From positions 62,001 through 126,000 of the forward strand of contig NC_009369.1 in NCBI RefSeq assembly GCF_000092065.1: a stretch of DNA of 64,000 nt, read 5' to 3'. A program made the position numbers and the translations under genes. Shown one piece after another: positions 19,746 to 29,242 of this stretch (its first letter is position 1; each line of letters begins with the position of its first letter). Source of the DNA: Ostreococcus lucimarinus CCE9901 (taxonomy: Eukaryota > Chlorophyta > Mamiellophyceae > Mamiellales > Bathycoccaceae). The notes below the pieces were generated by a model. The model saw only the letters and a program-made list of their open reading frames with translations. It did no database searches and was not told the origin of the DNA.

Positions 19746-20831
19746 ATGCCTCCTCTCCCGCGCCGCCGCGCCGCGCGCGCGCGCGTCCGCGCGCGCGCCC
19801 GCGCGTCCGCGCGCGCGTTCGTCCTCGCTCTGCTGTCGCGCGCGCGCCCGAGCGCGTCGTCGGCGCGAACGTCCAAGATCGGTGCCCTGCGCGAGTGCGT
19901 CGACGCGTCTCGCTCGCAGCGGCGCCTGTGCGGCGCGTCCGCCGCCGTGGTGCTCGGTCAGAACGTCTACGTCGCGTCGTCGCGCGCGGACGCGGTGACG
20001 GTGATCGACGCGAGCGATCCCGAGGCGATGCGGGTCGCCGGGAGCGCGGCGAGCTTCGGCGGCATGCGACGACCGACGGATTTGCACCTGCACGCGTCGC
20101 AGAGCTACGTCGCGGTGCTCGCGACCGGTGACGTGCAGACGAAAAAGTCGAGCGTCGTCGTCGTGGACGTGAGCGCGTCGAGGTGGTCGGCGGACGGGAC
20201 GACGATTACGCCGACGATGGCGGCGAGCGGACACAACTGCACGGCGACGGAGAAGGGAGGACGGACGTTTTACGACGGATACCTGTGCGGCGCGACGGCT
20301 TTCGCGATCGTGGGTAATTTGGCGTACGTCGCGTGCGGAGACACGAATCGGTTGACGGTGATGTCGCTGCCGAGCGACGTCAGCAAGACGGCGCTCGAAC
20401 CGGTGGCGGTGGTGGGGACGATTCAGAGCGAGGAGTTGACGAACGCGGAAGCCATCATGGTGGCGAATAATAAGGCGTACGTGCGATCGGATGGTGTTTG
20501 TGGGTCGTGCGTGGCCGTGGTGGACGTCACGAGCGCGTCTTCGATGTCGATGTTGGCCACGAAGGACATTTCTGAGATTTCATCCGACGTCCCGACGTGG
20601 CGATGGTCGACGGGATATTTAGCGCGCGGCGCGCACAGAGACAACGCGTCGTACCCGTACGATTGGGTAGTAGATCCCGTGAGTTCGAGCGTGACGAGCG
20701 TGGCGAGGGAATGCGTGAATGTGGCGCTCGCAATAGGCGATACGCCCGCGGCGTGCGTCGGACGGAACGAATTCGCTTACGACGCCGACGCCGAGACGAG
20801 CGCGTTCAATTTCGACTTGTTGACGTCTTAG
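19746..20831 (+). CDS. Predicted secreted beta-propeller protein, function unknown
   Basis: 361 residues. After an Arg-rich N-terminus there is a hydrophobic segment (about 23-32) and then repeated blade-like units: NVYVASSRADAVTVIDASDP, NLAYVACGDTNRLTVMSLP, NKAYVRSDGVCGSCVAVVDV. These resemble LVIVD or YVTN-type propeller repeats found in bacterial and algal surface proteins. Scattered cysteines (ECV, LCGA, NCTA, LCGATA, VCGSC, ECV, ACV) and NCT/NAS sequons suggest passage through the secretory route. No catalytic motif is visible. It is downstream of ZEP on the same strand, 259 bp away. The AT-rich 3' region holds two copies of a TAGCTA-type palindrome near 20840-20851. Confidence 0.6.
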   Translation: MPPLPRRRAARARVRARARASARAFVLALLSRARPSASSARTSKIGALRECVDASRSQRRLCGASAAVVLGQNVYVASSRADAVTVIDASDPEAMRVAGSAASFGGMRRPTDLHLHASQSYVAVLATGDVQTKKSSVVVVDVSASRWSADGTTITPTMAASGHNCTATEKGGRTFYDGYLCGATAFAIVGNLAYVACGDTNRLTVMSLPSDVSKTALEPVAVVGTIQSEELTNAEAIMVANNKAYVRSDGVCGSCVAVVDVTSASSMSMLATKDISEISSDVPTWRWSTGYLARGAHRDNASYPYDWVVDPVSSSVTSVARECVNVALAIGDTPAACVGRNEFAYDADAETSAFNFDLLTS

Positions 20832-20898
20832 GTACCGATAGCTATAGCTATAGATTTTGTAGATTTTGTTACAGAACGATTGTAGTATTAGGTGTGTT

Positions 20899-21816
20899 CT
20901 ACGCGATTTTCTCCAAGAGCTCGGGCGAGGCGGCGCGAATCAACGTCGGGTTCGGCAGGAACAAAAGCCGCATCCCGCCGACTTCGATGAGCGTATGCGG
21001 CGCCAAAATGCACCGCTGCCCCGTGGTGAGCGGAGAGTTATTGCACCAAATCGGTCGTCTTCCGACGTTACGAAGCGCGAACTCGCCGTTCCAACGAAGC
21101 TTCAAGAAGGCTTGCTGTCGAGAAATCTTGCTCGCGTTTCCCTCCGACCCCAAGTCCACGTCCACCTTCAAATCCTCCGTCGACCGTCCGATGACGCAGT
21201 CCCGCTTCGCGATCTCAAACGTCACGTTCGCCCCCACGAGTTCCGCCAGCGCTCCCTTGGCCGTGGCCAACCGCGCCGTCGCCGCCTGCGCGCTCCGCTC
21301 CAACGCTTTGATTTTCTTCAGCGTCGTCGCGTTCGCCCCTCGCCCGACCTCCCTCTTCGCCTTCGCCTTCGTCTCCGCCGCCCGTCCCGCCTCGGTGCGC
21401 TCCACGAGATCGCTTCTCAATATCGCCTGCTCGGCGCGCGAAAACCTCGGCGGGGCGCCGTCGTCGCTCTCCGGCTCCGTCTCCGCGCCGCCGTCCCGGC
21501 GCCGCGACGTCCCCAGCCCCGCGCGTTCGAGCACCTCCCGCAGCGTCGCCCCTCGCGGCGCCACTCGCTGCGCGATCGCGCGCTCTATCTCATCGTCCCG
21601 CACCTCGGCGAGCCTTCGGACGCACGCGCGCGCGAAGGCGTCGTCGCGGAGCATCGAATTCCAGCGCGCGCGCACGTCGTCGAGCGTCCTCACCGACGCG
21701 AATTTCACGCACGAATCCGCGCCGACGAGCGATTCGAGGGCGACGCCGCTCTCGCACGCGAGTTTTAACAGGTAGTCATCGATCGCGGGCCAACGCGAGA
21801 GGTCGGGGTCGGGCAT
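20899..21816 (-). CDS. MCRS1-like protein with N-terminal MCRS_N and C-terminal FHA domain
   Basis: 305 residues from the ATG at 21816. The N-terminus (WPAIDDYLLKLACESGVALE, then VRTLDDVRARWNSMLRD) matches the MCRS_N region of microspherule protein 1. A charged linker with a probable coiled coil follows. The C-terminal FHA domain includes CVIGRSTEDLKVDVDLG, ASKISRQQAFLKL and FALRNVGRRPIWCNN, with the conserved Gly-Arg, Ser-Arg and Asn positions used in phosphothreonine reading. MCRS1 proteins are subunits of INO80 and NSL chromatin complexes. Residue counts fit a short algal version. It is convergent with the upstream propeller gene, with 67 bp between stops. Confidence 0.8.
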   Translation of the reverse strand: MPDPDLSRWPAIDDYLLKLACESGVALESLVGADSCVKFASVRTLDDVRARWNSMLRDDAFARACVRRLAEVRDDEIERAIAQRVAPRGATLREVLERAGLGTSRRRDGGAETEPESDDGAPPRFSRAEQAILRSDLVERTEAGRAAETKAKAKREVGRGANATTLKKIKALERSAQAATARLATAKGALAELVGANVTFEIAKRDCVIGRSTEDLKVDVDLGSEGNASKISRQQAFLKLRWNGEFALRNVGRRPIWCNNSPLTTGQRCILAPHTLIEVGGMRLLFLPNPTLIRAASPELLEKIA

Positions 21817-21883
21817 CGCGCGCGAGTGAGGGATTCGATGTGACAAGGACGCGCCGCGGGACGGCGACGCCGCGCGGCGACGG

Positions 21884-24148
21884 CTAGACGAAGAGAAACA
21901 TCGGACGCTCGTCGTCGTCGATCATCTTGCGCGCTCTGGCGCAGCCGACGATGCGCTCGAGCTTTAAGGCGTCGAGCTTGCTGAATAAGGCGACGACGCC
22001 GGCGACGTGACCGACGACGGGGGCGCCGGCGACGGCGTCGGTCGCGCGCGCGCTCGCGGCGGCGGACGATCCGGCCAAGTAAGAGACGAGCTCTGGGTAA
22101 AAGTCCCGATGCTCGGGGAGGGAGTAGAAGCAAATCTCGCGGGCGCCTTTGATTCGACGCCTGAAATAAAAGTGCGCGCGCTCGGAGAGGAGCAACACGC
22201 GCTTGCGACCGTCGGCGAATAAGGTGCGAGCGCGAGCGGCTTCGCGAGGCTCGGTGTACTCGCTGTTCACGGCGAAGGAGACGTCTTCGGCGACGAGCAA
22301 GTTGCGAACTCGGACAAAGTCAAAGTACGAACTGACGAAGATCACGACCCCTGGCTCGGGGTTTTCACGTATGCGCGGTAAGACCTTCTTGGTGAAGTAC
22401 TTGAACCGAATGTCGTCGGCGTCGACGACGTCGGAGGCTTTCATGGCGACGCGCTCGAATTGTTGACGCGTCTTCACCGCGAGCTTGCCGAGGACGCCTC
22501 GTTGAGGGGCGCGGAATCGGACTTTGCCCTCGAAGTTGACGCATCGGCGGTTGAACAACGCGTTGATTTCAGGGGTTTGGAACGCCGATAACAGAATCGT
22601 CTGCCTGAGATGACGCGCGTGACCGTTCAAGTGCGACTCGTGCACGCGTTGAATGTCGCAGTCGCGCGTGTCTTTGGGAAGCGCGTTCGTGGCGTCGACG
22701 AGCGTGGCGACGTGCGCCCAATTCTGCATCTGAATCACGTGCGCGTGATCGATGACCAAAATTTCGATCGCGCTCAAGAAATCCGCGGCGGATTTTTCAT
22801 CCTGTAACGCGGTGACGATCCCGAGAGGCGAAGCGAAGATGATATCCGCGCCGAAGAAATCGACGTACAAGCGCACGCTCGCCTTCGTGAGCTTCAAACC
22901 GAGTCGGAAGTGGTCGTCGGTGTTACCCTTGAACAGCGCCTTGTGATCGTCTGGAACAAACGGCTTGTACTTTTTCTTCTTGTTTCCGTGTTCGTCCTCC
23001 ACCTCGTCTTCGCTATCGCTCCCATCGTACGCTAAAAAGTCTTCCTCGATGCGTTCGAGCTTGTTCACCGCGTCGTTTCTGCCGTGCGCCGCCGGACACA
23101 GCTCGAGCAAGCGCATGATGGCTCGACCGGCGATGTTACGCATCGGGGTTAAAAATAACACTGTCGGTCGCACGAAGCCTTGATCGCGAGGGAGGTCGTC
23201 TTCGATCACTTTGACGCCCGCCTTTGCCTTTTTCGCCAGGGATTCGTTATTCTTCATCACGCGATTTCGCGTCCTCGTCACGTGATCGATGACGTGCAAG
23301 CACACCGCATCGAGCGTCTCATCGTTCAATTGTTGTCCCGCCGGTCCTTGGTCGGGAATCAACATTCTATTTCCGTGCTGTACGTCCACGTACGCGGCGA
23401 GCATGGAGTACAATCGCGCCTGATCCTCGCTCGCGAAGCCTTCGCTCCCCGTCACCGTCCTCCATCGCTCGCGTAATTTCGCGTTCACGAACCTCGGCAC
23501 ATCCAGCGTCTTCGGCGGCTCCAACCCGTTCGCGCCCTCCCACGCTCCCTTTTTACCCACGCTCTCCGCCGACGTCTTCGGGAACGACACTCTCTGCGTC
23601 TTCAAGGCCTCCGCCTCGGCGTCCGCGAGCGTCTCTCCGACTCTCAAATGTCGCGCGAGCGCGCCCTCGTCCTCGTCCATCCCACCACCCTCCTCCAGCT
23701 TCTCTCCCGCGCTCGCGCTCGCGTCGTCGTCGGCATCATCGTCGTCGTCGTCGTCGTCGCTTTCTTCGCCGCGGGCGTCGCTTTCGTCGTCGCTCTCGCT
23801 CGAATCGCTCGCCGCGCCGCTCGCGCGCGCCGAACCGCCCGCTCGAGCGTCCGCCGGCGGCGAATCCTCATCTTCCCCGTCCGACGCGCTCGACGTCGTC
23901 GTCTCGCTCCCCGAGCGCTCCGACGCGTCGGACGACGACGCGTCCTCGTCCTCGTCGCTCTCGCGCGCGACGTTCGCGCCGAGCGACGCCAACAGCGCGC
24001 CGTACGCGTCGCCGCCGGCGAGTTCGAGCTCATCCTCCGAGTCCTCTCGCGCCGCGTTCGCGCCGTCGCTCGCGTCGACGCGCGCCGTCTTCGGTCGCGC
24101 GCGATCGCTCGCGCGTCTCGAGCGCTTGCGCGCGTCGCTCGCGGGCAT
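21884..24148 (-). CDS. UTP25: UTP25/DIEXF small-subunit processome protein
   Basis: 754 residues from the ATG at 24148; the frame continues upstream but overlaps the divergent aminotransferase. The first 260 residues are acidic with Ser/Asp/Glu runs. The rest follows UTP25: PTVLFLTPMRNIAGRAI, FVPDDHKALFKGNTDDHFRLGL, ADIIFASPLGIVTAL, EILVIDHAHVIQMQNW, RQTILLSAFQTPEIN and PGVVIFVSSYFDFVRVRN. The fold is that of a DEAD-box helicase, but the DEAD box reads DHAH and helicase motif I is lost, as expected for this pseudo-helicase family. UTP25 acts in 18S rRNA maturation in the nucleolus. Confidence 0.93.
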   Translation of the reverse strand: MPASDARKRSRRASDRARPKTARVDASDGANAAREDSEDELELAGGDAYGALLASLGANVARESDEDEDASSSDASERSGSETTTSSASDGEDEDSPPADARAGGSARASGAASDSSESDDESDARGEESDDDDDDDDADDDASASAGEKLEEGGGMDEDEGALARHLRVGETLADAEAEALKTQRVSFPKTSAESVGKKGAWEGANGLEPPKTLDVPRFVNAKLRERWRTVTGSEGFASEDQARLYSMLAAYVDVQHGNRMLIPDQGPAGQQLNDETLDAVCLHVIDHVTRTRNRVMKNNESLAKKAKAGVKVIEDDLPRDQGFVRPTVLFLTPMRNIAGRAIMRLLELCPAAHGRNDAVNKLERIEEDFLAYDGSDSEDEVEDEHGNKKKKYKPFVPDDHKALFKGNTDDHFRLGLKLTKASVRLYVDFFGADIIFASPLGIVTALQDEKSAADFLSAIEILVIDHAHVIQMQNWAHVATLVDATNALPKDTRDCDIQRVHESHLNGHARHLRQTILLSAFQTPEINALFNRRCVNFEGKVRFRAPQRGVLGKLAVKTRQQFERVAMKASDVVDADDIRFKYFTKKVLPRIRENPEPGVVIFVSSYFDFVRVRNLLVAEDVSFAVNSEYTEPREAARARTLFADGRKRVLLLSERAHFYFRRRIKGAREICFYSLPEHRDFYPELVSYLAGSSAAASARATDAVAGAPVVGHVAGVVALFSKLDALKLERIVGCARARKMIDDDERPMFLFV

Positions 24149-24230
24149 CGCGCGTCGCGTCGCGCGAGAGAGTGACGCGAAAAGCGATGCTCGACGCGCG
24201 CGTCGACACTTCGACGCGCCGACGCGCGCG
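24149..24230. promoter_or_regulatory. 82-bp divergent promoter of UTP25 and the aspartate aminotransferase
   Basis: Only 82 bp separate the two start codons. Both transcripts must begin within this piece or inside the other gene's first codons. No TATA-like sequence is visible; the DNA is a run of GCGC/CGAC words. Confidence 0.45.
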
Positions 24231-25589
24231 ATGTCGCGCGCGCTCGCGTTCGGCGTCGCCGTCGGCGGACGACCCGCGTCGCGCGCGATCCGGACGCGAC
24301 GCGCGACGCGCGGACGCGCGCCGAGAGCGCGAGAAACGCGCGCGAAGGTTGACCAAACGCTCAATGAACGCGTCGCCAACTTGCAGCCGTCGAAGACGGT
24401 CGCGCTGACCGATCTCGCGCGCGCGATGCGCGACGCGGGCGAGGACGTCATCGGTCTCGCCGCGGGCGAGCCGGATTTCGCGACGCCGCGCGCGGTCGGC
24501 GACGCGGGGAAGGCGGCCATCGACGCGGGGAAGACGAAGTACTCGCCGAACGACGGCGACGCGAAACTGCGAAACGCGATCGCGCGAAAGCTCGAGGAAG
24601 AGAACGGATTGACGTACGATGGGAAAACGGAGATCGTGCTGTCGAACGGGGCGAAACAGAGCGTGGCGCAGTGCGTGATGGCGACGTGCGGACCGGGGGA
24701 CGAGGTTCTGGTGCCGGCGCCGTATTGGGTGAGTTATCCGGAGATGGTGCGGTTGTCGGGGGCGGAGAGCGTGATCGTGCGGACGACGGCGGATGAGGGA
24801 TTTTTGGTGACGCCGGAACAGCTTCGAAAGGCGATCACGCCGCGGTCGAGGTTGTTGATTTTGTGCTCTCCGAGTAACCCGAGCGGGGCGGTGTATCCGA
24901 AGGAGACGCTGGAGGAGTTGGCGAAAATCGTCGTCGAACATCCGAGATTGATGGTGCTGAGCGATGAGATTTATGAACACATCGTGTACGCGCCCGCGGA
25001 GCATCACTCGATCGCGGCGATGGATGGGATGTGGGAGCGCACGATGGTGGTGAACGGGTTTTCCAAATCCTTCGCCATGACGGGATGGCGTTTAGGATAC
25101 GTCGCCGCGCCCAAACACTTCGCGCGGGCGATGAGTATGATTCAATCTCAAATCACGAGCGGGCCTAACTCAATCTCTCAAGAGGCTGCGCTCGCGGCGT
25201 TGGAATTAGGCTACAAGGGCGGCGAAGACGTCGCGGCGATGGTGCGAGCGTTCGAGCAACGTCGCGACTTCGTCTCCGCACGCTTAAACGCCATTCAAGG
25301 CGTCAAGCTCCCGAAAGTCGACGGAGCATTCTACGTATTCCCAGACGTCAGCGCCTTCTTCGGTGGGAACGCGTCGGCGGAAGGCTTCGGCCCCGTCGCG
25401 GACGTCGACGAGCTCTGCCGGTACATTTTAGAAAAGGGCCAAGTCGCCCTCGTCCCCGGCAGCGCCTTCGGCGTCCCAGAGTGCCTGCGCATCTCCTACG
25501 CCGCATCAAACGCGACGCTCGAGGAAGCGCTCTCGCGCATAGAGCGATGCCTATCGCTCGACGTCTTCACGCGAAACTCCCGGCGTTGA
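24231..25589 (+). CDS. Prokaryote-type aspartate/prephenate aminotransferase (plastid)
   Basis: 452 residues from the ATG at 24231 (MSRALAFG), chosen because it gives a plausible transit peptide and avoids overlap with UTP25. It is a class I PLP enzyme of the subgroup that in plants makes arogenate from prephenate and also uses aspartate. Visible motifs are VIGLAAGEPDFATP, YSPNDGDAKLR, LSNGAKQSVAQ, PAPYWVSYPEM, SPSNPSGAVY and NGFSKSFAMTGWRLGY, with the PLP lysine near residue 279. The C-terminal arginine region (LRISYAAS) is intact. Substrate preference between aspartate and prephenate is inferred from the family only. Confidence 0.94.
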   Translation: MSRALAFGVAVGGRPASRAIRTRRATRGRAPRARETRAKVDQTLNERVANLQPSKTVALTDLARAMRDAGEDVIGLAAGEPDFATPRAVGDAGKAAIDAGKTKYSPNDGDAKLRNAIARKLEEENGLTYDGKTEIVLSNGAKQSVAQCVMATCGPGDEVLVPAPYWVSYPEMVRLSGAESVIVRTTADEGFLVTPEQLRKAITPRSRLLILCSPSNPSGAVYPKETLEELAKIVVEHPRLMVLSDEIYEHIVYAPAEHHSIAAMDGMWERTMVVNGFSKSFAMTGWRLGYVAAPKHFARAMSMIQSQITSGPNSISQEAALAALELGYKGGEDVAAMVRAFEQRRDFVSARLNAIQGVKLPKVDGAFYVFPDVSAFFGGNASAEGFGPVADVDELCRYILEKGQVALVPGSAFGVPECLRISYAASNATLEEALSRIERCLSLDVFTRNSRR

Positions 25590-25775
25590 GCCGAGCGAGC
25601 GACGCGACGCCGCGCCAACCGATGGTTCGCGTCCTGGGCGTCCGAAATACGGCAATACGACGCAATCATCATTAGCGAGCGCGCGCGCCTCGAAATCCTC
25701 CCCCAGCTCCCGCGCCGCGCGCGTCGTCATCCGTCCCGCTCGCGTCGTCGCCGCACTCGTCGCCTCGCTCGCCGA

Positions 25776-26600
25776 ATGTCTCGCGCCCGACCTCGCGCCA
25801 CCCTCGACGACGCCCTCCGCGCGCGCGCGCTCACCGTCCTCGGCGCCCCCGCGTCCGCGCTCGAGTGTTCGACGTCCGCGAGCGCGCTCGCCGCGCTCGC
25901 GGAGTTTCTCGAGGACACAGTCATAAGAGCCCTGCCCGCGGACCAACGCGACGGTTTGCGACGCGCGCGAACCGCGGACGCGCGCGGCGTGCGCGACGCG
26001 CTCACGGCGTACGGCGAACACCTCGAACCCGCGATCGAGGCGCTGGGCGAGGGCGCGCTGGACGCCGTCGCGGACGAGCTGCTGGAGCGAGCGACGGCGC
26101 TCAAACACGCCGACGCGTCGCCGTCGGCGGCGCGGGACGACGTCGAGGCGATCGAACGGTCGAGCAAGAGGCTGAAATTGTTTTCGCGAGACGCCGATGA
26201 AGTGAGCGGGGCGCTGGCGAGCGACGCGGGATGGGAGGCGTTGACGCGGTTGGCGACGGCGCTCGGCGCGGAGACGAACGGGACGGGCGGCGGGAGGGAT
26301 CCGCTCGACGCGTGCGTCTTGCTCGAACGCTGCGTGGTGGCTCAGGAGAGGTTTGTGACGGCGTTCGCGTCGGCGAGCGGGCGAGAGACGGCGAGAAATC
26401 CGCCGAAGCTGGAGGACATGCCGAGCGGGGTCGGACTGAACGGCGACGCCGAAGTGGAGCGCGCCGTCGCCGTCGCTCGGTTATTGCACGTGAACGATCT
26501 GCGGAGGTTACAGAGCGAAGTGGATGCGTTTTTAGTCGCCATGCAAGAGTACACCGCCGATCCCAAGACGGATTCTCGCATCGGAAAAGTCGGACGATAG
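25776..26600 (+). CDS. RTRAF (hCLE/CGI-99) homologue, tRNA-ligase-complex partner
   Basis: 274 residues. The C-terminus VARLLHVNDLRRLQSEVDAF followed by DPKTDSRIGKVGR is almost the signature of RTRAF (C14orf166), and the central LEDMPSGVGLNGDAEVE region also fits. In animals RTRAF binds DDX1, FAM98 and the RTCB RNA ligase and shuttles RNA between nucleus and cytoplasm. Plants and most green algae use a different tRNA ligase, so the partner here is uncertain. The N-terminal half is more diverged and rich in Ala/Arg. It follows the aminotransferase on the same strand. Confidence 0.85.
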   Translation: MSRARPRATLDDALRARALTVLGAPASALECSTSASALAALAEFLEDTVIRALPADQRDGLRRARTADARGVRDALTAYGEHLEPAIEALGEGALDAVADELLERATALKHADASPSAARDDVEAIERSSKRLKLFSRDADEVSGALASDAGWEALTRLATALGAETNGTGGGRDPLDACVLLERCVVAQERFVTAFASASGRETARNPPKLEDMPSGVGLNGDAEVERAVAVARLLHVNDLRRLQSEVDAFLVAMQEYTADPKTDSRIGKVGR

Positions 26601-26679
26601 TCGGCGCGTCGCGTTCACGTTTTAATTCACACGCCGTCGCTAGATAGCTAAGCTCGCTACGTCCTAACCGATCGCTACT

Positions 26680-27417
26680 TCACAGCATGAAATTGCACGA
26701 ACCGTCTGTCCGGATCGACTTGCGCATCAGCACCCTGGGAGACTGTTTCTTCCCGCCGAACAATCCGCCGAGCGAAAACGCGCGTTCCCGCGCCACCTCG
26801 TCGTAACCTTCCCCCGAATACAACGCGTACGCCGCCGCATCGTCCGCGCGCACGTGCAACCACACATCACATCCACCCATATCCAAAACCAACGCCTCGA
26901 CCGCCTTCAACAGCCCCCGCCCGACGCCTCGCCTTCGTCTCGATTTCGCCACGCACGCGTTGGCGAGATACGCCGCGTCGCTCGGCGGCGACACGCTCGC
27001 GTCCCTCTCGATCGGTCGCGTCTTCGCGCTGATGCTCGTCGTCACCAACCCCACGACCTCTCCCCGAGCGTCGCTTCCGTCCTCGACGACGTCCCGCGCG
27101 ACGAGCGCCGTCTCCTCCGCGTCCTCGCCGTTCGCCAGCCCAATCAAATACTTCAACACGTACGCCCTCGGCTTCGCGTCTTCCGTGTCCCCGAACGCGT
27201 CGACGACCAAATCGACGCACTCCCGCACGTCTCTCTCGCGCAATCGCTCCACGCGCGCGCGTCGCGCGTCGCCGAGCGTCATCTCGCGCCGGAACGATTT
27301 CTGAAGCTCGAGCAAGTCGTCCCGTCTCGCGCTCGCCGCGCGCGTCCCGCGCCTCGCGCGTCCGCGACGCGCGATTCGCGCGCTCGCGCGCGTCCGCGGC
27401 GCGCGCGCGCTCGCCAT
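26680..27417 (-). CDS. GNAT-family N-acetyltransferase, probably organellar
   Basis: 245 residues from the ATG at 27417. The frame continues upstream on the minus strand across Rpn5, but this is an antisense shadow. An Arg/Ala-rich N-terminus of about 30-35 residues resembles a transit peptide. The GNAT fold shows EVVGLVTTSIS (motif D/strand 4), LANACVAKSRRRRGVGRGLLKAVE with the acetyl-CoA pyrophosphate loop R/Q-x-x-G-x-G/A (here RRRRGVGRGL), and a C-terminal WLHVRADDAAAYALYSGEGY that is typical of plant plastid GNATs. Substrates could be protein N-termini, lysines or a metabolite. It is divergent from Rpn5, with 111 bp between starts. Confidence 0.82.
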   Translation of the reverse strand: MASARAPRTRASARIARRGRARRGTRAASARRDDLLELQKSFRREMTLGDARRARVERLRERDVRECVDLVVDAFGDTEDAKPRAYVLKYLIGLANGEDAEETALVARDVVEDGSDARGEVVGLVTTSISAKTRPIERDASVSPPSDAAYLANACVAKSRRRRGVGRGLLKAVEALVLDMGGCDVWLHVRADDAAAYALYSGEGYDEVARERAFSLGGLFGGKKQSPRVLMRKSIRTDGSCNFML

Positions 27418-27528
27418 CGCGCGCGCTCGCGTCGCGCCGTGGCGCGCGGCGCCACTCCGACGCGCAGTCGTTGACCGATCGCGTCGACGAATCGCGACGC
27501 CGCGACGCGACGCGAGGGACGGCGCGCG

Positions 27529-27645
27529 ATGTCGACCAAGGACGAGGTCGCGAGGCTCGAGCGCGAGCTCGCGAACATGGCGCTGGACGCCAAGCAGGTG
27601 CGCGGCGGCGACGCGAGCGCGATGATTGATGATTTCGATCTCGAC

Positions 27646-27679
<34 letters not shown>

Positions 27680-29118
27680 GATGACTGACGGGACGCGACG
27701 ACGCGCAGCCGGGAAAACTGAACGAGACGCTCGATAAGATGCTGGCGCTGGAGAAGACGTACCGCCTGGCGGCGGACTTCGTCGCGACGCCGCGGCTGTG
27801 CGTCGCGATCGTCGACGTGCTGCGCGCGTGCGAAGACTGGGACGGATTGCGAGAACACGTCGCCGCGCTCACGAAACGACGGGCGCAGTTGAAACAAGCG
27901 ATCGCGGCGATGGTGCGACGGTGCATGGAGTTCATCGATGAAGCGCCGGGGGCGGAACAGCGATTGAAGCTGATCGAGACGCTGTGCGACGCGACGAGCG
28001 GGAAAATTTTTGTCGAAGTCGAAAAGAGTCGGTTGACGCGAGCGCTGGCGAAGATGCACGAAGACGAAGGGCGCGTGGCGGAGGCGTGTGGGGTGATGCA
28101 AGAGGTGGCGATCGAGACGTATGGGGCGCTGACGAGGCACGAGAAGTTGTTCTTCATCGAGGAACAGGTGCGGTTGTGCTTGGCGAAGAAGGATTACCTG
28201 CGAGCGTTGATTTTGAGTCGTAAAATCAACCCCAAGGTGTTCGACGAGCTGATTGAGAAGGAGAAGAAGGACGCAGAAAAGGCGGCGCTGGCGGCGAAGA
28301 GCGCGACGGAGCTGAGTGAGACGGAAAAAGCGGAGCTCAAGGCGGAAAAATTGAAAAAGGAGGGGCAAGTCGAGCACGCCGAGGGATACTTTGAACCCAC
28401 GGACAAAGGCATTCCTTCGCTCGAGGCGCTGAAATTGCGCTATTACGAGCTCATGGTGGAGTACTATAGTCATAGCGATGAATACCTAGAGCAGTGCCGG
28501 TGCTACCAGAACATTCTGGAGTGCGCCGAGGTGAAGCACGACGTCGCGCGGTGGGGGCCGACGCTGAAGAAAGTCGTGTGGTTGGTGTGCCTGAGCAAGC
28601 ACGAGCCGATGCAACAGAGCATCTTACACGGCGTGAAGGGCAACTTAAAGCTGAGCGATTTACCCGCGCACGAGGCGCTCATCAAACAGTTTTGCACCAA
28701 GGAAATTATTCACTGGACGACGCTGCAAGAACGATACGCCGGGGAAATCGCCGCGGAGACGGAACTCTTCGGCGGCGAGAAGGGCGCGAAGCGCGTGGAA
28801 GACTTGAAGCTTCGCGTGATCGAGCACAACATGCTCGTCATCGCCGCCTACTACTCGCGCATGTCCCTCAGCAGACTCTCCGAGCTCTTGTGCCTGTCGC
28901 CCGAGGAGACGGAGAAGCACCTCTCCTCGTGCGTCGTCGACAAATCCGTCGCCGCGAAAATCGACCGCCCGGCCGGTCTCGTCAATTTCTCCGCCGCGAA
29001 ATCCAGCGACTTTTTGCTCAACAAGTGGGTGTCCAACATCGATTCCCTGCTCACGTGCCTCGACAAGGCGTCGCACTTGATTCAAAAGGAATCCCAACAG
29101 TTCAAAGTCGCGCTTTAG
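27529..29118 (+). CDS. RPN5: 26S proteasome regulatory subunit Rpn5 (PSMD12), two exons
   Basis: 492 residues from exons 27529-27597 and 27709-29118. Exon 1 encodes 23 residues (MSTKDEVARLERELANMALD...), and the 111-nt intron ends with ACTGAC at 27684-27689 and an AG acceptor at 27707-27708. Exon 2 continues LNETLDKMLALEKTYRLAAD, then TKRRAQLKQAIAAMV, AEACGVMQEVAIETYG and the PCI domain, ending LNKWVSNIDSLLTCLDKASH. Rpn5 is a scaffold of the proteasome lid near the Rpn11 deubiquitinase. The length is close to plant and human versions. The intron contains a (GAC)n microsatellite around 27650-27680. Confidence 0.95.
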
Positions 29119-29190
29119 TCTCAGAAACCATCGCGAAATACATACAACGCTCTTCTTTTTTACAATCCCGACTTCGCCGCTCGCCTTCGC

Positions 29191-29242
29191 CGCTCGCCGT
29201 CGCTACTCGCCGTCGCCGCTCGCCGTCGCTACTCGCCGTCGC
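29191..29242. repeat. Perfect 26-bp tandem duplication covering a stop codon
   Basis: Bases 29191-29216 and 29217-29242 are identical (unit begins CGCTCGCCGTCGCTACTCGC). Degenerate partial copies extend left to about 29171. The repeat lies in the convergent 3' region of Rpn5 and the next minus-strand gene, whose TAG stop (29229-29231) is inside the second copy. Confidence 0.9.

Noticed and set aside
27418-28473. Upstream extension of the GNAT frame on the minus strand
   Set aside because: It runs antisense through Rpn5 exon 2 and lacks homology; the transit peptide and the ATG at 27417 give a normal protein.
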